Shown: positions 20,423-31,500 of the stretch, one piece after another
Numbering within the stretch: position 1 is the stretch's first letter
Layout of the letters: each line of letters begins with the position of its first letter
Assembly (NCBI GenBank): GCA_015499995.1
Contig: JADNRV010000257.1
Location: 1 to 64,000 of the forward strand
From: Flammula alnicola
Taxonomy: Eukaryota > Basidiomycota > Agaricomycetes > Agaricales > Strophariaceae
Direction: 5' to 3'
Length of the DNA stretch: 64,000 bases
Translations under genes and position numbers: made by a program
Notes under the pieces: model-generated
What the model was told of the DNA's origin: nothing
Database searches by the model: none
Seen by the model: only the letters and a program-made list of their open reading frames with translations

Positions 20423-22418
20423 TGCTGTTACCCCGTACAAATGGCGAGCTTGGGAAGCGGCTTTACATGAAGCAGGTCTCACGTCCAAATACCCGGATGT
20501 TGTCCGCGGTCTGCGAGAAGGTTTTATTGTTAACTTCCCCACCATCACTCGCACGCAAATTCCACCCAATCGACCTTCTGTGCGAGAGTTTCAGTCCCAT
20601 TTTGATAGTATTGTCGCAGGCGAGTGTGCAAAAGGGCGTTACATTGGCCCTTTCACACAGTCTGCTCTGGAAGCCGCCATTGGGCCCTTCCAATGTTCTC
20701 CCTTCTCCATTATTCCCAAAACTGGCCGTGTTAATAAATTCCGTATTATACAAAACTTTTCCTTTCCCATCTCTCCTTCCCCTACGTTTCCCAACGCTTC
20801 TGTCAACTCCGCTATTGTCTCCAGCGATTTTCCCTCTACATGGGGCACCTTCGAAATCACCTGCGCCGTCGTCTCTACATTACCTCCAGGTTCCCAGATG
20901 GCTGTTCGCGATATCTCCGAAGCTTACAGGACAGTCCCCCTGCATCACTCTCAATGGCCCTCGGGTGTCGCCCATGTGGGCAACAACAAGTTCTTCGTCG
21001 ACGTCTGCTGCGCTTTCGGGGCTTGCCCATCTGGAGGCGGCCGCGGCTATGGCGGTGTCGGCGATACTAAGGGCGACCTCTTTCGTTCGCGCGGCATGGG
21101 TCCACTTCACAAGTGGGTCGACGACAACACGTTCTTTCGCTTACTCAAGAAGTACCTCGACTCCTACAATGAGTTACGCGAGCAATGGCGAAGACTGGTT
21201 CAAGACCAGGGGATCTCTGCCAGCGGCGGCCGCATGTGGTATGGAAGCGGCCTGGCGGCAGACGGTTCTGGCTTTGAGGCGGTTGAAGACTTCAATTTTC
21301 CACTCCTCGACCTCTCTGCTGCCAGCCCACGCAGCGATAACGAGTACGCGTACAATTTCGACGATATCGACCGTCTTTCCCATGAGCTGGGTGTCCCATG
21401 GGAGTCTTCCAAAGACATACCATTTGGACATTCTGCGATTTACATCGGGCTCACCTGGGACCTTACACGTCGCTCGGTCAGTCTCCCTGACAAGAAACGT
21501 CTCAAATACCTTGCCTCGATCAATGAGTGGGTCTCGCGCCCCACGCACACATTGGAAGATGTCCAGAAGCTGTATGGGCGCTTACTTCATGCGACGCTGG
21601 TCTTTCCTGCTGGGAGGTCACGCCTGGTCGGGTTCGAGTCTATGCTGGGCATTTTCAAGGATTCGCCCCTTGTCCCTCGCCATGCGAACAAGTCCATTAG
21701 CGGCGACCTTGTCTGGTGGGCCAACAAGCTCCGTCTGGAGTCCTTCGATCGACCGATCCCGTCCATGGTCGACGTTGTCGACTATGGGGCGTACTCAGAC
21801 GCCAGCTCCGAAATCGGAATCGGCATCGTCATCCATGGGCGCTGGAGAGCGTGGAGACTCCTCCCTGGATGGAAGACACTCAATGGCTGCCGCGACATCT
21901 CTTGGGCAGAGGCGATCGGCTTTGAACTTCTCGTCGATGCTATCTTGCTCGTTGCCCCCTCTGACAAAAACTACCGCCTCTATGGAGACAACAAAGGAGT
22001 TGTCGAAGGTTGGTGGAACAAGCGAAGTCGCAACGCTCAAGTCAACGAGGTCTTCAAGTGTATCCAGGACAAATTGGAGCTTCGCGACCGCACAGACGCC
22101 ATACACACGTCCTATGTACCTAGCAAATCGAACCCAGCAGATGGCCCCTCCAGAGGCATCTTCCCTTCGAATTCCTTACTCCTACCGCCACTCCCGATTC
22201 CTCTCAGAGCGGCTGGATTCCTCGTTGATGCGCACGAGCCACTCACACTCGCAGAAATTCAGCTCCGACAACGCGGAATTTGGCCAAAACCCCTCCCTCG
22301 CTCCCAACGCGACACCTCGACAGAACGGGCCTTCAACGACAGTCATTTCGACAATGTCAACTGGGTCCGTCGTCCGGAGTGGGGGGACTGCGCTGACGTT
22401 GACGGAGCGCTTCAATAG
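20240..22418 (+). CDS. Reverse transcriptase and RNase H of Ngaro-type element 2
   Basis: Frame open from before 19.6 kb, with RT homology from about 20400 to the stop at 22418. Motifs: GPFQCSPFSIIPK near 20690, VRDISEAYRTVPL near 20905, the catalytic KWVDDNTFFRLL near 21115. RNase H follows: YSDASSEIGIGI near 21795, AEAIGFEL near 21910, YGDNKGVVEGWW near 21985 and SKSNPADGPSRG near 22125. All key acidic residues are present and there is no internal stop. The exact start is not determined and may rely on read-through from the zinc-knuckle frame. Confidence 0.84.
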
Positions 22419-23751
22419 CTCTCTGCCACGAGTCTCTGGCCGGCCTTCTCCACAAAAACAATACCGTAATAACCTGGTGCTAGCGCCTTCATCAAGCCGG
22501 CCGTTCTGTGTGTCTGGTGAGCGTCTTCGTCTGTGGCTTCCATCTCCGCGCCCTGCCACTGCTGGTGTGGGCTATGCGCCATCATCAGTGGCATCAGCGG
22601 AGCGCGTACTGGATTTCATGAATAATGCTTATGCGCCTGCTACAAAAGAATCCTATGGCACAGGTCTCCTGGCCTTCCACGTCTTTTGTGACCAAAAAAT
22701 TCCACCTGTACCGGAACACCAGAGGGGCCCTGCAAGCGAAGCACTCATCCTGGAATTTATCTCCTCGTGCGCGACCTTGTCTGGTGATGCAGTCCGGAAC
22801 TACGTCTACGGAGTCAAAGCCTGGCACACCATCCATGGGCTCCCATGGACAGTCGACGATACGAGGCTATCTGCAGCACTCACCGCCGCTGAACGCGTCG
22901 AGCCTGAATCTAGCAAGCGGCCACCTCGACCGCCTCTCCTAGTCGCCTCCATGGCCCTCATGCACGACCACCTGAACCTCGCTTTGCCGCTTGACGCAGC
23001 AGTTTTCGCATGCTTGACAACCACCTTCTGGTCGTGCTCTCGCCTCGGAGAATTCACCGTGCCCTCGCTAAAAGCTTTCGAACCATCGATTCACATAAAA
23101 CCGTCCAATGTCACCTCCGCTGCCGCGGATGGACCGAATCTGCCCATTACATCTTTTCACTTGCCATGGACAAAAGTCGCCAAGCACCGCGGCGAGACTG
23201 TCCACTGGGCCCCTCAAGATGGGGTGTGCGACCCCCACGCTGCGCTCGCAAACCATCTCCGAGTCAACAAACCCAACGCCAACGCACACCTTTTCTCCTA
23301 TGCCCACACCGACGGAAAAATTCGTCCGCTGACACGGACTAATTTCCTGAAACGCCTGAACATAGCCGCAGCTGCAGCTGGTTTGGGGCCGACTCAAGGC
23401 CATAGTCTGCGCATCGGCAGCGTCCTCGAATATCTGCTGCGCGGGCTCTCCTTCGAAACAGTCAAAGCCCTCGGCCGCTGGACCGGAGACTCCTTCAAAC
23501 GTTACCTGCGTCGACATGCTGCCATACTCGCTCCGTATATTCAGAACACACCGCTGCACGAACCGAAAACACGCATCTGGATGTCAATCTTTCGCCAGTA
23601 TTCAGCCAGTTTTGTCTCGCATATGGGCGCTAAGTTGTACACTTCCTCAGAAGATGTCGCGGCCGCTGTTGTCATGTGCCAGCGTTTGCGTTGTTTGTCC
23701 TGGTACATCATTAGCGCTCGGTGGTCACGCGGCTCGCTTGAGTCCCTGTAG
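22370..23751 (+). CDS. Tyrosine recombinase of Ngaro-type element 2 (3' end altered)
   Basis: Recombinase homology runs from about 22600 to 23565, in the frame +1 to RT. That frame is stop-free back to 20173. The catalytic-type set is present: arginine in CSRLGEF near 23040, H..R in QGHSLRIGS near 23400, and a tyrosine in FKRYLRRHA near 23505. After APYIQNTPLHEP the frame runs 60 more codons that are antisense to the Gag-like gene, so the natural C-terminus is replaced. The core active site is intact. Confidence 0.78.
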
Positions 23752-24431
23752 TCGTGCTGTTGAATGTTTGACCAAAATGAGTGGAACATTTGGCAGCGGT
23801 CGTCGGGCCAACCACATTCGGACATAGCAGTGAGCATACGGGGACAGGCGTGACAGAAGTCTTCGATGGACAACTCAGCGTCTGATTTAACGGCGCTAAC
23901 GCTTTTGTTATTGAGAATGGGCTCCCATGAGAGAGAGCCGTCGGGGTTGGTGACCAGTTTTGTGGAATTGTTGCTGTCAGCGGTAGGATCATGGTCCACC
24001 CTGTCGAGGCCATCGTTGGTAAAATGATACAGATGAACGTACTCGCCCTTCTTTAACTTTGCCATGACCGCTGTAGACGGGATTACATCACGGCCACGGG
24101 GGGCGATGCGGTTCATGTTGATAGCGAAGTACTTGGATTTGTTCTTTTTCATTTCTTCTTTTTCGGCGGCGATGGCTTCTTGTTCCTTCAAGGCTATGGC
24201 CGCTTCTTGAGCTTCTTTTCGGACTAATAAATCTGCTTCGGCGGCAAGGCGGTCAGCTTCAATCTTTTCATCCCATTTACGTTTATCGGCGTCGTTAGCT
24301 CTCTTCCACATGTTTTGTAAGAATGTGATAGCCGCGGGCTCAGCCAGACCAGCCTCTGTAAGGTCATTGCGCTCGGCGGTGTATAGGTCCCCAGTGAAGT
24401 CCGGACATTCTAGAGAATGAGGATTATTCAT
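23541..24431 (-). CDS. Gag-like protein of a Ngaro-type element, tail-to-tail with element 2
   Basis: ATG at 24431. A charged coiled coil (residues about 50-110, AEADLLVRKEAQEAAIALKE) precedes KKGEYVHLYHFTNDGLD and a C-terminal WPDDRCQMFHSFWSNIQQHD block. The layout matches the Gag of element 1. The conserved part ends near 23570; the last ~10 codons are antisense to the element 2 recombinase. A downstream RT on the same strand is absent, so this is the 5' part of a truncated element or the product of an inversion. Confidence 0.6.
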   Translation of the reverse strand: MNNPHSLECPDFTGDLYTAERNDLTEAGLAEPAAITFLQNMWKRANDADKRKWDEKIEADRLAAEADLLVRKEAQEAAIALKEQEAIAAEKEEMKKNKSKYFAINMNRIAPRGRDVIPSTAVMAKLKKGEYVHLYHFTNDGLDRVDHDPTADSNNSTKLVTNPDGSLSWEPILNNKSVSAVKSDAELSIEDFCHACPRMLTAMSECGWPDDRCQMFHSFWSNIQQHDYRDSSEPRDHRALMMYQDKQRKRWHMTTAAATSSEEVYNLAPICETKLAEYWRKIDIQMRVFGSCSGVF

Positions 24432-24863
24432 GATGCAAACAGAATGAACGGGTCAAAAAGAAATTTCGCTAAGCGGGGTGAATCTGAGCGAGGGGTGAAA
24501 AGAGTGCCGGCGCGGTCGAAGTGGAAGACTTAGAGCAGCGCGGTACTCTTTCATCACATAGACTATGTTCTTCCGTCACGTGTTTCTCCCTTGACTTAAG
24601 AACGTGTCATCTGTGATCAAAGCTAAAAATAGCACCGCTGTCGCAATGAATTATTCGTAATCTTTTAGTCAGACACTCGCTCAACGTGCCCTGCTCCTCC
24701 TGCAAGTGCGTGCTCTTGTCTCACCTTCAATGTTCTTCTATTCACTTCTATCCTTGATATATAAAAGAACTCCAGGACTAGAGTAGTTGCCGCCATTGGC
24801 AGCAGAGACCTTGCTTGCTGTTCAGTTTGGCAATTTATGTAGTCAAACATGAAGGCAGAAATC
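24432..24863. other. Intergenic, no gene seen
   Basis: Presumed upstream region of the Gag-like gene at 24431. It holds an imperfect AGCGAGGGG-rich patch near 24490 but no supported coding or RNA feature. Confidence 0.3.
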
Positions 24864-25779
24864 TTATTGAACTATACATAAAGGGTACAAAATAGTGTGA
24901 CTACAAATATAATATAATAAAGTCCTCTTGTCAAGGCGATCACGCCCCAAGGCCGTCCGTCCTGCGGCGTCTAGACGGAGAGGCAATTTCCGTTTCTCGT
25001 CTGGCGGTTCGGCGCTTGGTTGGGCTCTTGGGTGCTCTCGGATAGATTTTACATCCGCCACGAAGGTGTTAGTCGGTTGATTGCCTGAGGCGATGTACCA
25101 GTGTGACATTGTGAAGAAAACGCGAACAAGGGCACCGGCAAGGGCCTCTTTGTACTTGTCAGGCCTTATAAGATTGCCCTTGATATCGTAGGCTGGTAGA
25201 GGCACAACTTGATGTGTTTTGCCTATTATCGTCTCCTGTCTTGCATCCTCTGCTTCCGGGTGAATAATTGGCCATTCAGCAAGGGTGTAGATGTCTGGGG
25301 GTGAAATTCCATGATCCATCAGTATGCAATCAAGACCGAGCTACTATCGGGACATACCTTCCGTTTCGGATGCGGTGTCGGAATCATTAGCATCCGCCTT
25401 CTATAAATTTGGTGGATTATTAATGTAGTGCTTTTTGAGATGATACGAACTATGTAGTACTTACCTCAAAGATCACATGTCGAAATTTCAACATATCGGC
25501 ATTGTTCCTGCGCGACTTTGAAATGAAGCCATATAGTACTGTGTTGGGGGCAGATCCAACTGCCGAAATCTGCGTCTTGACAAGTTGGCGAATGTTATTG
25601 ACGTTGGTTGTAAAATCTTGGGAGAAGACCTCATGGCCAGGGCGCTCCCCTTGGAAAGTTAGTTTTAGGTCTTCAAATTTTTTCGTGACCTGATTCGGAC
25701 CCTTCCAGTGGCCACAGGGAGTCAACCAACAATCGTCATAGCTAATCTGCACGACAACTGAAAAGACTGCCTGCTCCAT
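24864..25779 (-). CDS. Basidiomycete-specific protein of unknown function (three exons)
   Basis: ATG at 25779. Exon 1 ends at RHVIFE with a GTAAGT donor near 25467. A short acidic exon (KADANDSDTASETE) follows near 25400-25358. The third exon begins after CCCCCAG near 25290 and runs to 24864. Recognisable blocks are SYDDCWLTPCGHWKG, SQDFTTNVNNIRQL, VVPLPAYDIKGNLIRP and ALVRVFFTMSHWYI. I believe it belongs to a family repeated in Agaricomycete genomes, often near transposons, but cannot name a function. The start codon is only 10 bp from the transposon terminus at 25790, so its original promoter and perhaps some 5' coding sequence may have been displaced. Confidence 0.6.
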
Positions 25780-25789
25780 CGAGGAACCC

Positions 25790-25860
25790 CATCAGGAAAA
25801 CTCCATCAGTCTGGCTTGGTCTGACTCGTCTGGTTTGTCTGGCGGGTATGGGGCCAGAAT
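25790..25860 (+). repeat. Plavaka-type transposon terminus (CATCAGGAAAA) with GTCTGGC subterminal words
   Basis: Begins CATCAGGAAAACTCC and is followed by several GTCTGGC/GTCTGAC/GTTTGTCTGGCGGG words. It lies 207 bp downstream of the Plavaka transposase stop codon at 25997, so it is probably that element's 3' end. The same 11-bp terminus starts the elements at 30397 and 47341 and ends the one at 60259. Confidence 0.65.
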
Positions 25861-25996
25861 GGTAGGAACTGTCAGAGCTGATCAGAATTTGAATTCTGTC
25901 AGAATCCCGCCAGAATATTATATCATCTCAGAATTGTAAACCTCCACCAGAACCTAGCCAGATATCCCAAATGATCAGAAACTTGTACAATCATTA

Positions 25997-27091
25997 TTAA
26001 AAAGCAACTTCATTCACATGGCGGTCAGCATACTTATTTACGAAGAAAGATTTAAAAGCATCAAGAGACCACATGTGACGAAAACAAAGAGGAAGAAACT
26101 GCTTTCCGAAGACTGGAAGCAGGTGAGCACCACGCAGAATGGTGTCAATGTGGACGACAGACATGAGCCTGTTACCGCGGTCATCAATCTCTGGCTTCAC
26201 AACCCACATACCCGTCTGCTCTTCAGGTGACCTGCCTACTTTCTTAAACCATTCTACAAGCGCGCATGGGTATTCCTCACCCTCGTAGGAAAAGGAAAAA
26301 AAGAGCTTGACTCGAACGACACTCATCCCACGAAAGCCTGGTTTTTCTTGATCTTCGACGACAAATACACAGTCCCTCCGTGGACCAGTTGCTCGCCATG
26401 ATGGAGTTGAACGGATGCGCTTGCGACGCATTCCACGGATGCCTGAGATATCGGTCGGAGCATAGAATGTTGCGACAGCAGAATGAAAGACAGAAATTGG
26501 AGAAATCATCTCCAGAATGTCGTCGGACATGTCAGAGTCTGCACTGAAGCTGGATGCATCATCCTGCGATGCGTCAAGCTGCTGGCAGAGGAATTCATGG
26601 ACTAGGGATGGAAAGCGAGGTTTCCCGATGTGGACGGCGAGTGGTGACAACTCAGATGGATATTTTCGCTCTGAAAACGAAAAAAAAATTGTGAGAGATG
26701 CAGTAAATAATCTTGAAACAGATACCGCACCTTTCGTTCGTGCTAGCTTGACATCCGCCAAGACCCTCTCATCCGTAGGCCCTCCGTCATCATCTTCATC
26801 TTCTGCAACAGGCGCCTGACGTTCGGGTGGAAGCATTTGACGTGATATATAGTCGGCCCGAGCAGCGTTGAGTTTGTCAAGACGTTGGTTTGTTATCAAC
26901 ATCTGGCCTAGTGCCTCGAAACGGCTTGAACGTCGCCAGGGCTTCTTGACAGCCGTAATGTGCCGCGATTCTGTTATCGATGAACAAAGCCCACCTGGGG
27001 CACCGAATTCTTGAACTTGGAGGGATGAGGGCCATTGCTTCGCATGGCAAAACGAGGACCAGGTGGCCCAGGCCATCTCGAAAATCTCAGG
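25997..27091 (-). pseudogene. Plavaka transposase, C-terminal fragment
   Basis: Reads the well-conserved C-terminus of Plavaka transposases: EFGAPGGLCSSITESRHI, KKPWRRSSRFEALGQML, APTDISGIRGMRRKRIR, PRRDCVFV, FFSFSYEGEEYPCALVEWF, MSVVHIDTILRGAHLLPV, and KYADRHVNEVAF at the stop. A 63-nt in-frame intron (GTGCGG..TTTTCAG) lies near 26730-26668. The exon appears to start after ACCTGAG near 27091, and the frame is disturbed near 27035, just before the EFGAP block. The N-terminal two thirds of the transposase (zinc finger, DDE core) are not found upstream. It is therefore a 5'-truncated copy. Confidence 0.8.
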
Positions 27092-27130
27092 TAAAAAAGA
27101 GTAAATAGAAAAACTTTGAATATATTTCAT

Positions 27131-28369
27131 AAGGTACTAGCGCGTTTCCGTGCTTTGCATGGGTACTTGCAGAATTCAATAGCGACCGGTCAGATTCAAA
27201 GAGGTTTTCCTTCAGTATTCACTCATGGCATTGTGTCATATTCATGGTGAATTCAGTAATATAGATGATTGGTTTGGTATTAAAACCATTTTTAGGGCTG
27301 GGTTGTTGTTATCACGCAACATGTTCACGCAGGTGAGGATGAGTTTTGCCAAACCATGGCAGGTACTGTATATAGGACTCTGGCAAGCACAGATTAGAAT
27401 TGAAACCTTGAAGAAACCTCCTCTTGATGCGAGATATCTTTTATGATAGGTTGAAATCTGTGAAGTAAATGCACCAGTTAACACGTAGACAATGCTAGAC
27501 AAAGGTAGAGGAGCACACGATAATGAGATGGAGGGATGCACGCCATGTGGACAAGTGCTAATCAAATGTTCATTTCATTTGAACAACTCGATTATATTCT
27601 GCTGCTTAGCCCACACATGTCTGTACAACGGTGATAGGGCCGCAAACCGGCCACGCACGAATTTTGCAATATATCATATTTTACCTATGGAATATAACCG
27701 AGACAGAGAGACTATAACGCACCCAAGTTAGTAGTCTAAGGCCTAGCTATGCGACTACTAGCTGTCATATAACCTGTGACAATGGCAATCAGACGTGGTT
27801 CAGAGCTAGCTGAGTCCGTATGATAATCCGGGAGACAGTTAAAAGTTAGAAAACAGTGAAACATAGAAAGCATAAGTCACAAACGACTAGCGAGGCATAA
27901 ACGCACCATGGGGAATAAATTAAAGGACTTCCGGATGCTTTGGAAATAGTGCGCGGCGAATTCAGTACAATCAGAGTATTGCTGAAAAGCTAGCCGTAAC
28001 CGTATCGATTCTGATTAATCTTTCGACCATGCATAAGGAAATTCAGATTAAACGCGAACATTGATTAAACACAGATTAAGCTAATTACAAAGCTGGAAAC
28101 TACTACGGTAGAGAGGTTTAATCCATGGATGTGTTTAAAAGGCGGTTTAAAAGGCGGTTTAAATCTACGGAGTATGATAAAAGAAAGAGGCTAAATAGTT
28201 GGGCATTTAAGCAAGGAGATGACTAAGAGAGGTGTGAAGCAATGTTTAATCAGAACGAAATGAACTGCCATGGATATTAAACAAGGAGAAGACAGAGGGA
28301 GGTATGAAGTGGCAATCGAGGTTAACCAGGGTGCGAAGAGATTGAGATAAAGGGTTTCCAAGGCCGGGT
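27131..28369. other. Non-coding stretch including the left margin of the presumed KDZ element
   Basis: No gene is supported. From about 27720 the sequence carries TAGTAG/CTAGCT words, and from 28120 repeated GTTTAA words (GGCGGTTTAAAAGGCGGTTTAAATC near 28140). This continues into the clearer tandem array at 28370. Confidence 0.35.
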
Positions 28370-28465
28370 TTAATCAGAGGGCATGTTTAATCCGGAGTGT
28401 GTTTAATCCGGAGTGCGTTTAATCCGGAGTGCATTTAATCCGGAGTGCGTTTAATCAAAATCGAG
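28370..28465. repeat. GTTTAATCCGGAGTGC tandem subterminal repeats
   Basis: GTTTAATCCGGAGTGY is repeated four to five times with a period of 16-17 bp, flanked by further GTTTAATC words. Related GTTTAATC/GTTTAAAC words fill 42140-42600 on the other side of the KDZ gene block, as expected for subterminal repeats of one large element. Confidence 0.65.
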
Positions 28466-28540
28466 TTTAATCGTGGGTTTCCCAATGTGAAAGCTGAATA
28501 ATGGTTTGAGTTAGTCCGTAGTATCCATACCGAAACTAAT

Positions 28541-31500
28541 TCACAGAGCAATTAGCGAGAGAAGGATGGGCATGATTATGAGATACCTTTCTACATCATC
28601 AGAGTCCGAGTCGCTTTCTGGTGGCTTAATAGAATATTATATTAGCTCTTCCATTTCAAGTCACAGTTCGACATTGAAAGCTACTCACTTCAAAGTCACG
28701 GTACGGAATTGAATTTTCAGGCTTTGAACGTTCTTCTTGAATAAGATCCACAAGAATTTGACTGTCCTTGAGAACCAAATGACTGTAGCCGGCGCGATTG
28801 AGATGGTCTCGAGCATTGCGTTCCATGGTCTTGAACATAGCTGACTTCTTTAGCGCGTATGCCTTTGACCCACCATTGGAGCTAGAGCCAGCTAGCTGCA
28901 TCCATACATCATGCATCTTTCCGAAGAAGCGAATGCACCGCAAGAAATCAGCCTGAGTCTTCTCCCACTCTTCTTGCCAGCGCTCCATTTCCGCCTCGGC
29001 GCGGAACCATTGAACGCGATCACCTAAGCCTTTGTCGGTACCAAACTTTTCAATCATTAGAAATCAACACACCTTCATTGACCCATTCTTCGAGCTCTTT
29101 CTCTGAAAGCTGACCGGCTGGTTTCAGGGACCAAAGCCACCCTTCCTTCACTGAAATAAGAGATGATTAATCACAAAGATATCAAATGTTTAGCAATTTG
29201 AATGTCATACCTTCCTTCTCCTTCTCAGAGCTATCAACTTGAAGATGGCGTTTTTTACCCTTTGGACCTTTCCCAATAGGAGCCGCGCGTCCTGTATTAA
29301 AAGGCATTAGTATGATGTCTATTGCGCAGATGAAAAACCTACGCTTTGCCCTTGATGTCTGCGTTCCAATTGCATAACCCGCCACTGTTGAAGGTCCTGT
29401 GGCAGATGCAGGGAGTCGTGAACCACCAGTTACTCCTGTGTTTGTCCACATAGGACCATCTGTACGCCGAGAATCACCGACTGCACGTTTGATGTTTGTG
29501 GGTTTTCGAAATGTATCGGTTATGGTGAGGGGAGGAAATTGGGGACTGTTCTCGGGAAGTCCTAACGAGATCATAGAAAGTCGAGTGGCTGAGTAATCCT
29601 CCATAGCGAGGTCGCGACGAGCTTCCATATCCCGAATCTGTTCAGAAGATCTTGTGTGACGTGTTTGACCATATGCTTGTGCCTTCTTCTCAGCTCGGAG
29701 AGTGACAATGGTCTTCACCACAGTTCGAACATTTCGGAGGGCATCATAGGCACCGCCTTCATGAAGTCGACGTTCATATTCACCAAGATGAACAAGCTCG
29801 AGAGCAAGGCGTTGGGATTCTGTAAAGTCGGAAGGTAGATAAAGGACTTCATCTTCTGGATTGTCTGTCACCTTGCCCGAGATTGTTTGCTTGAAAATAT
29901 ATTCGCCGACCTGAGGCATAATGCACTTTTGCTCCTGTCGCCATTTGTCGATTCGGTTTCGCAGCCTATCTTTCTGAGAATTTCTTTCTGCATCAGTCTT
30001 TAATCCAACTTTAGCACGAATGTTTCGTCTTGAAGAAGAGTCAGGTTGTTTCATGAATGAAGAAAGTGAGTGAAGACATACTGGCGACCCAAGATAAGCA
30101 AGCCTTCATTGAGAAAGGACGCGAGCTTTGTATCGACATCACCAAGGGACTTCGCACTTGGTTTGGCGTCTAGCTCAAGTAGAAGCATCTGGTATATGCG
30201 GGACTGCGACGGGACTATGGAAGACAAAGTCAAAAACAACACAAGATAGTAGTGTGAGCCTTACAACTTACCTTTCTTCTGGGTTTGGCGATAAACACAA
30301 TGAACCTCCTTGTCTATAGGGTCTATCGATCGAGCTTGCCGATTTTCTTTGTTCCAAGTAGATATACGATCAGCATAGAGCGCTGAGAGACTCTTGCATC
30401 AGGAAAACGTCCAATTTGTCTTTGGGATCTTTGTCTTTGGGAATGCATCTTTGAAATCTCCTCTCAGAGTTATTTGTCTTTGGTACATCTTTGGTACGTC
30501 TTTGTCTTTGGTACATCATCTTTGTCTCTGCCAAGGGTGTCCTTATGTCTTTGGATGTCTTTAGAAACGGATATTGTCTTGGGCATCTTTGGATAGAAAT
30601 CAAATTTTCTAAGCCAAATTGTCACGTTTCCTTTATGATTACTGCTAATACACGAGTAGGAAACCCAAGCCACCTGCCAGTGGTAGCCTGGCAGAGTCGG
30701 AGGCATTCTTTGCTGGCTGTCAGACTACTGGCATGCTGACTCCTTGATTTTTTACGGTTATTCTGAATCTGCTTGACAATAAAAATTTTCTATCGATAGT
30801 ATTTTTCTCAATGTTTTTAGTCCCGCTAGTAGTAACCTGAACAGCTGATTCAGAGCCCTGCCGTTGTGGACTCGTGATGCCCATGTCACCATTGTGCAAG
30901 AATACAGGTCAGTGTACAATATTCTTTGAATGGTAACATGCATGGAGGGTCAATCAATGTTCGAAATTAACTGTGAATCCCGTGGGGCATGCACGCAAAG
31001 AGAGTATCTTGCGAGAGCGTTGAACGCGAATTGTGTTGAGTTCATTCAAACTCCGATGCACGTGACTTTGTTGATAGTATCGAAGGCTTCCGTTCTCCTC
31101 CGTCTAAGTACTCTTAAACTCGTACCACTGTCATCTCGCTACACAGCACCGTGATTCTGCCCGTCGACACGTAGAGGACAGGTAGTTCTACCCTATAGGA
31201 ACGTCATGCGACTCTCCAATGCAGTAGTAAGCAGTCTTTTCCTTGCCAATCATGATCCTCCTGACGGTGACTCTTCACAATTCGAAAACAGAATTGAACA
31301 GTAAATCGTACTCGGTAAGAACACAGTGAACTCAAGATATCTGGGATATTACTCACTCACACTTCTTTTTCCTCAGACATGGTAGTTCTGTCGATGAACC
31401 CCACCACGAGAGTATTTGTCGTCAGACATCTTTTCTTTTCCAGATTCCATTATACCGATTGGTGTCCGAGTCATGGAGATGATACCAGGTGAGCAGCCTG

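Larger units (their letters stand above)
19985..23570 (+). mobile_element. Ngaro/DIRS-type tyrosine-recombinase retrotransposon 2
   Basis: Zinc-knuckle ORF, RT plus RNase H, and tyrosine recombinase in the same order as element 1, on the plus strand. It is related to element 1 along its whole length but clearly diverged. The recombinase lacks its last ~10 residues, where sequence switches near 23570 to a Gag-like gene on the opposite strand. The main plus-strand Gag exon is missing or reduced to a remnant near 19.3 kb, so this copy is probably defective. Confidence 0.78.

Noticed and set aside
28370..28465. CRISPR-like array of 16-bp repeats
   Set aside because: Units are directly tandem without unique spacers, and the organism is eukaryotic; subterminal transposon repeats explain them.
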